Assembly: GCA_018700535.1 (NCBI GenBank)
Contig: JABITQ010000039.1
Coordinates: forward strand, 1-23,796
Direction: 5' to 3'
Source of the DNA: Candidatus Uhrbacteria bacterium
GTDB lineage: Bacteria > Patescibacteriota > Patescibacteriia > UBA9934 > GWF2-40-263
DNA length: 23,796 bases
Below, in pieces: positions 15,214 to 21,799 of this stretch (positions within the stretch are counted from its first letter, which is position 1; each line of letters opens with the position of its first letter). The notes beneath the pieces were generated by a model. It saw only the letters and a list, made by a program, of their open reading frames with translations, was not told the DNA's origin and ran no database searches. Both the position numbers and the translations under genes were made by a program.

Positions 15214-15272
15214 CTAGCATAAAAGCTAGAAGTCGAACGAAAACAAATAGGTTTTCAACCGGCTTCTAGCTT
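15214..15272 (-). promoter_or_regulatory. candidate rplC leader hairpin with an alternative stem
   Basis: Just upstream of rplC, 15223-15232 pairs with 15263-15272 (10 bp, AAGCTAGAAG/CTTCTAGCTT). The interior holds a second stem, GAAAAC/GTTTTC, with a 6-base loop. A competing hairpin, CTAGC/GCTAG at 15214-15229, uses the same arm, so the two are mutually exclusive. In the minus direction the large hairpin ends in a short T run. No SD sequence is evident before rplC. A switch or r-protein binding site is inference. Confidence 0.45.
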
Positions 15273-15435
15273 ACAATACGAATGGCGCACATGCGCAGAT
15301 CCTGAATGTAAGTAATAATATGTTGTTAATCAAGGCGTATTCTCCGTATGCAACTGATCAAATCGAGGAAGGTTTTCTCCGTTATGCTTCTTTTATGCAC
15401 GAGATCTATCTTCCTGGTTCGAAAGCCACTTGGAT

Positions 15436-15485
15436 GGGTGAGGAGGGCTGATCGCCAACGGTTCAGCAATCAACCCTCCTCACCC
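15436..15485 (-). other. strong GC-rich hairpin after rpsJ
   Basis: A perfect 12-bp GC-rich stem (15436-15447 with 15474-15485) starts 9 bases after the rpsJ stop. Its 26-base loop can form a further TGAT/ATCA pairing. There is no T tract on either side, so it is not a standard intrinsic terminator. An RNA-processing site, 3'-end stabiliser or protein-binding site is possible. Confidence 0.6.
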
Positions 15486-15493
15486 AAAGATAA

Positions 15494-15820
15494 CTAAGTT
15501 TTGATTTCTACATCGACTCCTGCAGGTAAGTTGAGACTCATGAGAGCATCAATAGTCTTATCTGTTGGCTCAGTAATATCGATAAGGCGCTTATGAATGC
15601 GCATCTCGTACTGATCACGGGAATCCTTGTGAACAAATGTTGATCTGTTCACTGTGTACTTTCGCTTCTCCGTAGGCAATGGCACAGGCCCAATCACTTT
15701 GGCGCCTGACCGCTCTGCCGTCTTCATGATCGTTTGAGTCGCTTGATCAATAATCTTGTGATCATACGCACGGATCTTGATTCGGATTCGCGTTTTGTCT
15801 TCTTTTTTCTCTTCAGACAC
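15494..15820 (-). CDS. rpsJ: 30S ribosomal protein S10 (GTG start)
   Basis: Head protein and transcription antitermination factor (NusE) partner of NusB, 108 residues. The core TRIRIKIRAYDHKIIDQAT, GPVPLPTEKRKYTVNRS and KDSRDQYEMRIHKRLIDI is diagnostic. Start is GTG at 15820, giving MSEEKKED before the core. It follows tuf by 59 bases containing a terminator-like hairpin, so its expression may depend on read-through or on a promoter I could not identify. Confidence 0.96.
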   Translation of the reverse strand: MSEEKKEDKTRIRIKIRAYDHKIIDQATQTIMKTAERSGAKVIGPVPLPTEKRKYTVNRSTFVHKDSRDQYEMRIHKRLIDITEPTDKTIDALMSLNLPAGVDVEIKT

Positions 15821-15835
15821 AGAAATTTCTCTAGA

Positions 15836-15872
15836 AAGAACGAAAAGGAGCCCAGACTATTAGCAGGGCTCC
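15836..15872 (-). terminator. hairpin terminator or attenuator between tuf and rpsJ
   Basis: GGAGCCC/GGGCTCC (15847-15853 with 15866-15872) with a 12-base loop lies 7 bases after the tuf stop. In the minus direction it is followed by TTTTCGTTCTTT, an interrupted U tract. It could end part of the tuf transcripts and let the rest read into rpsJ. Confidence 0.6.
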
Positions 15873-15879
15873 GGATGTT

Positions 15880-17073
15880 TTATTTTACAATTGCAGTAAC
15901 AATACCAGCTCCAACAGTACGACCTCCTTCGCGGATCGCAAAAGACATCTTCTCTTCTAGGGCAACTGGGTGGATAAGCTTAACGGTAGCATTCACTGTA
16001 TCACCTGGCATAACCATTTCAGTTCCCTCAGGAAGGGTCACTTCTCCAGTCACATCAGTTGTACGAATGTAAAACTGTGGCTTGTATCCCTTAAAGAATG
16101 GCTTGTGACGTCCACCCTCTTCCTTTGTGAGAGCGTAAATCTCTGCCTGGAATTCAGTGTGAGGTGTAATTGATCCTGGCTTTGCGAGAACCATTCCACG
16201 CTGCACATCCTCTTTCTTGATACCGCGCAATAGGATACCAGCATTGTCACCAGCAAGACCTTCAGCGAGAGATTTGTTAAACATCTCGATTCCAGTCACA
16301 ACAGTCTTTGTAGACTCTTCGTTGATTCCAACAATCTCAATCTCTTCGTTGATCTTGATGATTCCACGCTCAATACGTCCCGTAACAACAGTTCCACGCC
16401 CTTCAATTGAGAATACATCCTCAATTGGCATAAGAAGTGGCTTGTCAGTATCACGAACTGGCTCTGGAATGTAGTTATCAAGAGCCTCCATGATTTCCAT
16501 AATTGGCTTTGCAGCAGCCTCATCATCTGGGTTCTCTAGCGCCTTAAGTGCAGATCCGCGAATCACAGGAACGTCGTCACCTGGGAACTTGTACTGCTTA
16601 AGTAGATCACGAACCTCTTCCTCAACAAGATCGATGAGCTCTGGGTCGTCAACCTGGTCAACTTTGTTCAAAAATACCACGATTGCAGGTACACCAACTT
16701 GACGCGCAAGAAGGATGTGCTCACGTGTCTGTGGCATTGGACCGTCTGCAGCAGAAACAACGAGGATAGCCCCGTCCATCTGAGCTGCACCAGTGATCAT
16801 GTTCTTAATGTAGTCAGCATGACCTGGGCAGTCAACGTGAGCATAATGTCGTTTTTCAGACTCGTACTCACAATGAGCTGTCGCGATAGTAATACCACGC
16901 GCTTTTGACTCTGGAGCTTTGTCCAAGTCATCAACCCCCTTTGATTGGGAGATCATTCCCTTTGCGGAAAGAACCGCTAGGATTGCCGCTGTTGTAGTTG
17001 TTTTACCATGGTCAACGTGACCAATAGTTCCAACGTTTACGTGCGGCTTATTTCGTTCAAAAGCTTCTGCCAT
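15880..17073 (-). CDS. tuf: elongation factor Tu
   Basis: GTPase that brings aminoacyl-tRNA to the ribosome. It is 397 residues, close to the usual 393-397. G motifs are GHVDHGKT (residues 18-25), the switch-I RGITI, DCPGHADY and NKVD, with SALKAL as G5. The three domains follow in order. ATG 17073 starts MAEAFERNKPHVNVGTIGH, the family start; an upstream in-frame start at 17103 lacks support. Its promoter and a 74-base leader precede it. The next genes upstream are not fusA, as in many bacteria, but a Phd-like gene. Confidence 0.98.
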   Translation of the reverse strand: MAEAFERNKPHVNVGTIGHVDHGKTTTTAAILAVLSAKGMISQSKGVDDLDKAPESKARGITIATAHCEYESEKRHYAHVDCPGHADYIKNMITGAAQMDGAILVVSAADGPMPQTREHILLARQVGVPAIVVFLNKVDQVDDPELIDLVEEEVRDLLKQYKFPGDDVPVIRGSALKALENPDDEAAAKPIMEIMEALDNYIPEPVRDTDKPLLMPIEDVFSIEGRGTVVTGRIERGIIKINEEIEIVGINEESTKTVVTGIEMFNKSLAEGLAGDNAGILLRGIKKEDVQRGMVLAKPGSITPHTEFQAEIYALTKEEGGRHKPFFKGYKPQFYIRTTDVTGEVTLPEGTEMVMPGDTVNATVKLIHPVALEEKMSFAIREGGRTVGAGIVTAIVK

Positions 17074-17125
17074 ATTGAAGTGAAATCGAGGAGTTTTCCC
17101 CAATATTAGTTACTTTTTTAGTGGC

Positions 17126-17141
17126 TGAGACCTGGGTCTCA
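17126..17141 (-). other. short hairpin in the tuf leader
   Basis: TGAGACC and GGTCTCA form a tight 16-base inverted repeat about 50 bases before the tuf start and within its predicted leader. It is small and could be coincidental; a 5' stabilising stem is possible. Confidence 0.35.
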
Positions 17142-17153
17142 AAGACGAGGGGG

Positions 17154-17182
17154 AGTATAACAGAGGCCTTTAAACTGCGCAA
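17154..17182 (-). promoter_or_regulatory. tuf promoter
   Basis: On the minus strand TTGCGC (17177-17182), a 17-base spacer and TATACT (17154-17159), with TG in the extended -10 position. Predicted start near 17147 gives a leader of about 74 bases before ATG 17073. Confidence 0.7.
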
Positions 17183-17237
17183 GTCTTACACCCCCCAGGT
17201 TATTAACAGTACTTAAACACTGCTTTATAAGGGAAAA

Positions 17238-17789
17238 CTACTCGATTGGTTCTAAGTAAAACTGTTCTTCTCCAAACTCGTCGTCATCTGTAGGTTTCGA
17301 CACCGTTTTTTGCGGTGCTGCTGCTTCCACTTCATCAATTGCCTCCTGAACGTTTCTGGCTGCAAACACTTGATACTGCTGCTCTAAATCAGCTAATTGA
17401 TCAGGATTCAACTGCTCAGGATCCCATGTCTCCCCCTCTTCACCAGCTGGTTTCATTGCGGACCAAATGTCTGCTGGTGACTCTGATGGAACACCTGACT
17501 CAGAAACAATCCCAATTCCTTTGGTTTCAGCTTTTATTTGAGGGCTGTTTTCAGCTACATCAGGAATATTCACCTCCTCTTGCACCTCATAACCCATCAA
17601 ATCTTCTTCAAAACACTCAACATCATCCCCCATCACCATTTCACCTAGATCATGCTCCACATCAAGCATTAACTCATATTGATCCAAATTCATCACAACA
17701 TAAGCTTCATCGCCATCTGGATCAGTAACAACCATCGTGTCACCCGTGCGACGAACAAGGTCTAAAATGCGTTTGAACTGATCATTCAT
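17238..17789 (-). CDS. acidic protein with Phd/YefM-like N-terminus
   Basis: A 183-residue protein. The first about 45 residues (FKRILDLVRRTGDTMVVTDP, then AYVVMNLDQYELML) resemble the DNA-binding fold of Phd/YefM antitoxins. The rest is very acidic, Glu/Asp/Gln/Pro-rich and probably disordered, ending in an EEQFYLEPIE tail. No toxin gene lies beside it, so a toxin-antitoxin role is not supported; similar stand-alone proteins are known to me only as hypotheticals in CPR genomes. Its promoter (TTGACA, 16 bases, TACAAT) places the transcript start 3-5 bases before ATG 17789, so the message is nearly leaderless. A Phd-like regulator or a scaffold is inference. Confidence 0.75.
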   Translation of the reverse strand: MNDQFKRILDLVRRTGDTMVVTDPDGDEAYVVMNLDQYELMLDVEHDLGEMVMGDDVECFEEDLMGYEVQEEVNIPDVAENSPQIKAETKGIGIVSESGVPSESPADIWSAMKPAGEEGETWDPEQLNPDQLADLEQQYQVFAARNVQEAIDEVEAAAPQKTVSKPTDDDEFGEEQFYLEPIE

Positions 17790-17798
17790 AGTTCGGTC

Positions 17799-17826
17799 AT
17801 TGTAGTCGAAGTTTCCTATATGTCAA
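17799..17826 (-). promoter_or_regulatory. strong promoter giving a near-leaderless mRNA for the Phd-like gene
   Basis: On the minus strand a perfect -35 TTGACA (17821-17826) is spaced 16 bases from TACAAT (17799-17804). Start is expected at about 17792, so ATG 17789 lies 3-5 bases inside the transcript. Confidence 0.7.
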
Positions 17827-17880
17827 GACGTATTTTATTGCTTAAAACACTGTAAAACTAGCATTTTTCAGATCCGATGG

Positions 17881-17909
17881 TTGACATAACTGTGTGTGTC
17901 TGGTAGTCT
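17881..17909 (+). promoter_or_regulatory. plus-strand promoter of a candidate small RNA
   Basis: A perfect -35 TTGACA (17881-17886), a 17-base spacer and TAGTCT (17904-17909), with TG in the extended -10 position. Expected start is near 17916. No plus-strand gene lies downstream before the terminator at 18052-18080. Confidence 0.5.
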
Positions 17910-17913
17910 CCCC

Positions 17914-18083
17914 TCTTGTGCAGATATCGATACACCCACACAGCAATGCTCTGTGGAAGACATCTGAGCCAAACCGCACAGGAATAAGTTGATTGATACA
18001 GGAACTAGTTACACTGAAACGCCTGAAACAGACTTTAATGCTCATATGTAAAAACACTCCGCTTTCGCGGAGTGTTTTGTTTT
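17914..18083 (+). ncRNA. candidate small non-coding RNA, about 165 nt
   Basis: The stretch between the plus-strand promoter and a terminator has no convincing reading frame. It can fold: 17914-17921 (TCTTGTGC) pairs with 17976-17983 (GCACAGGA), AGAT/ATCT closes an inner stem, and CACAG/CTGTG (17939-17943 with 17951-17955) forms a hairpin. If transcription starts at 17916 the first pairs of the outer stem shorten. The sequence does not match any RNA family I know, including 6S, SRP, RNase P or tmRNA. It is also the upstream region of the leaderless Phd-like gene, whose promoter takes up only 17799-17826, leaving these bases otherwise unexplained. Identification is inference. Confidence 0.4.
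18051..18080. terminator. bidirectional terminator
   Basis: A perfect 12-bp stem with a TTTC loop, AAAACACTCCGC and GCGGAGTGTTTT, is followed by GTTTTAT in the plus direction and by TTTTTAC in the minus direction. It ends the APH-fold kinase gene on the minus strand and the candidate small RNA on the plus strand. Confidence 0.8.
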
Positions 18084-19098
18084 ATCCAACCATTTCACGA
18101 ATCCTAGGTAGCTTTTGTCTATAGCTCTTAAACTCCTTAATCTGCCCGCGTACCCTGGCAAGATTGTGTTCCTTTCTCGTTTTGTAACGACTTGAATCCC
18201 AGCCAAAATAATCATCTTCAAAATAATCTGTCATGAAACGACAGGCAAGCTCAAGTGTAATGGTTCCAATTGCCCTAGGTACCATTTCTTGTTCTCGAGG
18301 AGTCATGAATCCATCAGCGCCTTTTTTGTACCCACCCCACGCAGACTGAAACATCCGTAAACAAAATATATTTTCTGGATCATCTTCAGTATTTCCACAC
18401 CATGACCGAAACGCATCTCCAAGCTCCACCAACAGCGGTCTTCGATTGCAAGTATCAAGATCAATAATTGCTTTGGCTTTTCCATCGCGACTAAACAAAA
18501 TATTAGATACCTTTGGATCACCGTGAATGACACGCAACGGCAAATTGCTTGGGAGAAAATACTTAGGCATCTCACGCTTCAGAAACTCAATCTCACCTTG
18601 CACTTCGCCTCCATCACACTTCGCTGTCACAGCCAAAAACTTCTGATACACTTTCTCTGTCTCGTGTAGAATTTTTTTTGATTTAAACTTGTAATCAAAA
18701 TCGTTAAGCACCTTGTGAAACCGCGCATAGATCTCCCCTGCCTCACGTGCCATCCTCCGACCTTTAATCACCTCAAGTGTCACTCCTGGTAATTTTGTTT
18801 GCATGCGCCACCGATACTTCCCTTCTTTCACCAGCACGCCCCCCTCCTTTGACAGCACGCACTCTGGAGCAGCAAACTCTTTCTCTTCCAAAAAGCATGT
18901 CACCGCCAAGAAGTCTTTTGCAACCGCCTGTGACGCAAGCACAGAGTGAAGCTTTTGAATGATATACTTTCCTTGGCTTGAGGTAATCACAAAAGTATCA
19001 TGAGTCAGACCAACCGAAATAGGCTCAATTTTTTTGATAGAGCCTATCGAATAACTACTCAAAACACTCTGAGGGATTATTGTTTTTGAAATACTCAT
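18082..19098 (-). CDS. APH-fold small-molecule kinase (aminoglycoside phosphotransferase family)
   Basis: A 338-residue protein kinase-like fold. The catalytic loop VIHGDPKVSNILF (HGD at 192-194, Asn199) and the metal-binding IIDLDTCNR (Asp213/Asp215) are intact. The N-lobe has YIIQKLHSVL near 45-54, similar to N-acetylhexosamine 1-kinase and homoserine kinase relatives. The substrate cannot be told: sugar, amino alcohol or another metabolite are all possible, and antibiotic resistance is not implied. It sits alone in the interval between the str operon and tuf, transcribed divergently from a methyltransferase whose start codon is 2 bases away. A bidirectional terminator follows. Confidence 0.88.
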   Translation of the reverse strand: MSISKTIIPQSVLSSYSIGSIKKIEPISVGLTHDTFVITSSQGKYIIQKLHSVLASQAVAKDFLAVTCFLEEKEFAAPECVLSKEGGVLVKEGKYRWRMQTKLPGVTLEVIKGRRMAREAGEIYARFHKVLNDFDYKFKSKKILHETEKVYQKFLAVTAKCDGGEVQGEIEFLKREMPKYFLPSNLPLRVIHGDPKVSNILFSRDGKAKAIIDLDTCNRRPLLVELGDAFRSWCGNTEDDPENIFCLRMFQSAWGGYKKGADGFMTPREQEMVPRAIGTITLELACRFMTDYFEDDYFGWDSSRYKTRKEHNLARVRGQIKEFKSYRQKLPRIREMVG

Positions 19099-19100
19099 AT

Positions 19101-19640
19101 ATGAATTTTATCATGTTCACACTCCTTCTACTTGCCGTGTCTGTTATTGCAGTCAGTCTTATGACTATTTACTGGTTTGGAGGCATGCTCATCCCGCTAT
19201 TTGCAGGTGGAGCCCCCTATGTTCCAACTCCTGACAAGAAGGTCGAACTGATGATAAAGCTCGCTCAGGTGCAATCAAGCGATAAAGTAATGGACCTAGG
19301 CTCAGGTGATGGCCGTCTACTTATTGCATCAGTTCAAGCAGGGGCTAAGAGAGCTATTGGCTATGAGATTCACCACGGTCTTGCAAAGCTTTCAAGACAC
19401 AACATACGCAAATACAACCTTCAAGACAAGATACATGTTTTTAATAAGTCTTTCTGGAACGCAGATGTTAGTGGAGCCTCACTAGTTCTCCTATACCAGA
19501 TTCCGAATGCTATGGAAAAACTCGGCAATAAACTGAGACATCAACTTCCAAAAGGCGCCCGGGTTGTATCAAACGGCTTTGAATTCCCCGACTGGGAACC
19601 TACCGAATCAAATACAAAAGTTTTTCTATACATCGTCTAA
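19101..19640 (+). CDS. membrane-anchored class I SAM-dependent methyltransferase
   Basis: A 179-residue protein. Residues 1-40 hold one or two hydrophobic segments (FIMFTLLLLAVSVIAVSLM), so it is probably anchored with the catalytic domain in the cytoplasm. GAPYVPTP follows, then motif I VMDLGSGDGRLL (residues about 64-75) and the acidic ribose-binding Glu in GYEIHHGL. The rest of the fold ends DWEPTESNTKVFLYIV. Proteins of this build are common in CPR and other bacteria; the substrate is unknown. ATG 19101 avoids overlap with the divergent kinase; ATG 19080 would extend it into that gene, and ATG 19113 is also possible. Confidence 0.85.
   Translation: MNFIMFTLLLLAVSVIAVSLMTIYWFGGMLIPLFAGGAPYVPTPDKKVELMIKLAQVQSSDKVMDLGSGDGRLLIASVQAGAKRAIGYEIHHGLAKLSRHNIRKYNLQDKIHVFNKSFWNADVSGASLVLLYQIPNAMEKLGNKLRHQLPKGARVVSNGFEFPDWEPTESNTKVFLYIV
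19105..19110 (-). promoter_or_regulatory. -10 element of the kinase gene, probable leaderless start
   Basis: On the minus strand TAAAAT with TGA in the extended -10 position lies 6 bases before ATG 19098, so the start would be at or next to the start codon. The element is inside the first codons of the divergent methyltransferase. No clear -35. Confidence 0.4.
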
Positions 19641-19642
19641 CC

Positions 19643-19676
19643 AAAAACGAGATCCAAATGGATCTCGTTTTTTATT
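19643..19676. terminator. bidirectional terminator between methyltransferase and fusA
   Basis: A 13-bp stem (19643-19655 with 19660-19672), core ACGAGATCC/GGATCTCGT, loop AAAT, followed by a T run in the plus direction and by the A-run complement in the minus direction. It separates two convergent genes. Confidence 0.8.
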
Positions 19677-19684
19677 TCTTTTAC

Positions 19685-21772
19685 TTACGCCGCAGTTCCA
19701 CCCCGCTTTTCAACAATCTCTTTTGAAACGTTATTTGGGACAGAGTTGTAATGATCAAATTCCATTGAGTAACTTGCACGACCCTGGGTCAATGATCGAA
19801 GTGATGTTGCATAACCGAACATTTCTGAAAGTGGCACAAAAGCTGTGATCACCTTTGAACCTGAACGGTCGTTCATTTCTTGGATCTGTCCACGCTTTGC
19901 ATTCAAATCTCCCACAACAGTTCCCATGAAATCTTCAGGTGTTACCACCTCAACATTCATCATTGGTTCGAGAAGCTCCACACCAGCTTTCTTTGCTGCT
20001 GCCTGGAACCCCATTGAAGCTGCGATCTTAAACGCAGACTCATTTGAGTCAACTTCATGATAACTTCCATCGTAAAGAGTCACCTTAACGTCGAGGAGAG
20101 GGTAACCAGCAAGAACACCGCGGTCTGCCGCTTCACGAATTCCCTTTTCAATAGCATTGAAGTATTCCTTTGGTACTGAACCACCCTTAATCTTTTCTTC
20201 AAATTCAATTCCAGCACCTGGTTCAAGCTTCTCCATCTTTAGGTTTACATGACCATACTGACCACGACCACCAGACTGACGTACAAATTTCCCTTCAGCT
20301 TCTGAGTCACCCTTGATGGTCTCACGATAAGAAACTTGCGGCTGCCCAACATTACACTCAACATTAAACTCACGTTTCAAGCGATCAACGATAATGTCGA
20401 GGTGAAGCTCTCCCATCCCTGAAATAATCACCTGGTTTGTTTCCTCATCGGTGCGCACACGGAATGTTGGATCTTCTTCAGCGAGCTTCTGAAGAGCCAT
20501 TCCCATTTTCTCTTGATCGACCTTAGTCTTTGGTTCGATCGCAATCGAAATCACAGGCTCAGGGAACTGAATAGCTTCGAGCAAAATTGGGTTTTCCATA
20601 TCAGACAATGTGTGTCCGGTATATGTCCCCTTCAGACCTACCATCGCAGCAATTTCACCAGCATAAACCTCTTGGACATCCTCTCTGGTGTTTGCATGAA
20701 GTCGAACAATACGACCAACACGCTCCTTCTGACCTGTTGAAGTGTTTAAGATGTATGATCCTGCCTTTACCATTCCAGAGTAGACACGGAAAAACACAAG
20801 CTTTCCAACAAATGGATCTGCTGCAATTTTAAATGCGAGTGCTGAAAACGGATCTTCGTTTGAATGGTTTCGTGTCAATTTCTTCTCTTCATCATCTGGA
20901 TCCATTCCTGTTACTGCCTCAACATCGAGAGGACTTGGAAGGTATGAAACAACTGCGTCGAGCAAAAGCTGGACACCTTTATTTTTCAAAGCCGTTCCAC
21001 ACATCACAGGAATGAAATCATTTGCGAGAGTTGCGCGACGAATAACTGTATTTATTTCTTCAACAGTAACCTCTTCACCACCAAGATACTTTTCCATGAC
21101 AGCTTCGTCATTCTCAGACACAGCTTCCATCAATTTTCCACGCCACTCATCAGCAAGCTCTTTGTAGTCTTCAGGGATCTCAGTTTCCTCAATCTCACGC
21201 CCAAGCTCATCCTTATAAATGACCGCACGCATGCGAACTAAATCAACCACACCAATAAAGTCTGCCTCCTCTCCGATTGGCAGCTGAATTGGATGTGCAT
21301 TCTTGGTCAAGCGATCGTGAACGGAATCAAGGTCTTTGTAGAAATCTGCACCTGTTCGATCAAGCTTGTTGATAAAAACAATACGAGGAACTTTGTAATC
21401 ATCAGCGTAACGCCAGTTGGTCTCAGACTGAGGCTCAACACCAGCAACACCATCAAAAACAGCGACACCTCCGTCAAGAACACGCATTGAACGCTTCACC
21501 TCAACAGTAAAGTCAATGTGTCCTGGAGTATCGATAAGGTTTAACTGATGATCCTTCCAGAAACAAGTGGTAGCCGCAGCGGTAATCGTGATTCCACGCT
21601 CCTGCTCCTGCTCCATCCAGTCCATGGTTGCACCACCTTCGTGCACCTCACCAATTTTGTGCTTGCGACCTGTGTAAAAAAGAATGCGCTCTGACACAGT
21701 TGTTTTACCAGCGTCAATGTGAGCAAAAATTCCGAAGTTACGAACCTTGTCGAGTGGATATTCTCGGGCCAT
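19685..21772 (-). CDS. fusA: elongation factor G
   Basis: Translocation GTPase, 695 residues, normal for the family. G1 is AHIDAGKT (residues 17-24), switch I includes RGITITAAATT, G3 is DTPGHIDF and G4 is NKLD. Domain IV shows the RQSGGRGQYGHV start and the PEDFMGTVVGDLNAKRGQI motif. It follows rpsG by 27 bases on the same strand and ends just before a terminator. tuf is not downstream as is usual. Confidence 0.98.
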   Translation of the reverse strand: MAREYPLDKVRNFGIFAHIDAGKTTVSERILFYTGRKHKIGEVHEGGATMDWMEQEQERGITITAAATTCFWKDHQLNLIDTPGHIDFTVEVKRSMRVLDGGVAVFDGVAGVEPQSETNWRYADDYKVPRIVFINKLDRTGADFYKDLDSVHDRLTKNAHPIQLPIGEEADFIGVVDLVRMRAVIYKDELGREIEETEIPEDYKELADEWRGKLMEAVSENDEAVMEKYLGGEEVTVEEINTVIRRATLANDFIPVMCGTALKNKGVQLLLDAVVSYLPSPLDVEAVTGMDPDDEEKKLTRNHSNEDPFSALAFKIAADPFVGKLVFFRVYSGMVKAGSYILNTSTGQKERVGRIVRLHANTREDVQEVYAGEIAAMVGLKGTYTGHTLSDMENPILLEAIQFPEPVISIAIEPKTKVDQEKMGMALQKLAEEDPTFRVRTDEETNQVIISGMGELHLDIIVDRLKREFNVECNVGQPQVSYRETIKGDSEAEGKFVRQSGGRGQYGHVNLKMEKLEPGAGIEFEEKIKGGSVPKEYFNAIEKGIREAADRGVLAGYPLLDVKVTLYDGSYHEVDSNESAFKIAASMGFQAAAKKAGVELLEPMMNVEVVTPEDFMGTVVGDLNAKRGQIQEMNDRSGSKVITAFVPLSEMFGYATSLRSLTQGRASYSMEFDHYNSVPNNVSKEIVEKRGGTAA

Positions 21773-21799
21773 ATAAATAGTTGTATGAAATGATCGAAA

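Larger units (their letters stand above)
15197..15493. other. 297-base spacer between rpsJ and rplC
   Basis: The longest non-coding stretch inside the S10 cluster. It holds the two hairpins listed separately. On the minus strand there is a weak promoter candidate, TTGATT then TACATT with 17 bases between (about 15304-15332). On the plus strand a 43-codon frame (15320-15451) has no ribosome binding site or convincing promoter. No tRNA is seen. Confidence 0.6.

Noticed and set aside
17887..17903. GT-rich tract as a microsatellite
   Set aside because: Only four GT units; it works better as the spacer of the plus-strand promoter.
17842..18057. 71-codon minus-strand frame in the kinase to Phd-like interval
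   Set aside because: Cys/Arg-rich, no ribosome binding site, and the Phd-like gene's promoter follows it. The region is better explained by the plus-strand RNA candidate.
19016..19046. 8-bp inverted repeat ATAGGCTC/GAGCCTAT inside the kinase gene
   Set aside because: It is within conserved coding sequence for the N-lobe, has no matching regulatory context, and is short enough to be chance.
18082..19098. Aminoglycoside resistance gene
   Set aside because: The APH fold is shared by many metabolite kinases, and nothing in the sequence points to aminoglycoside binding or mobile context.
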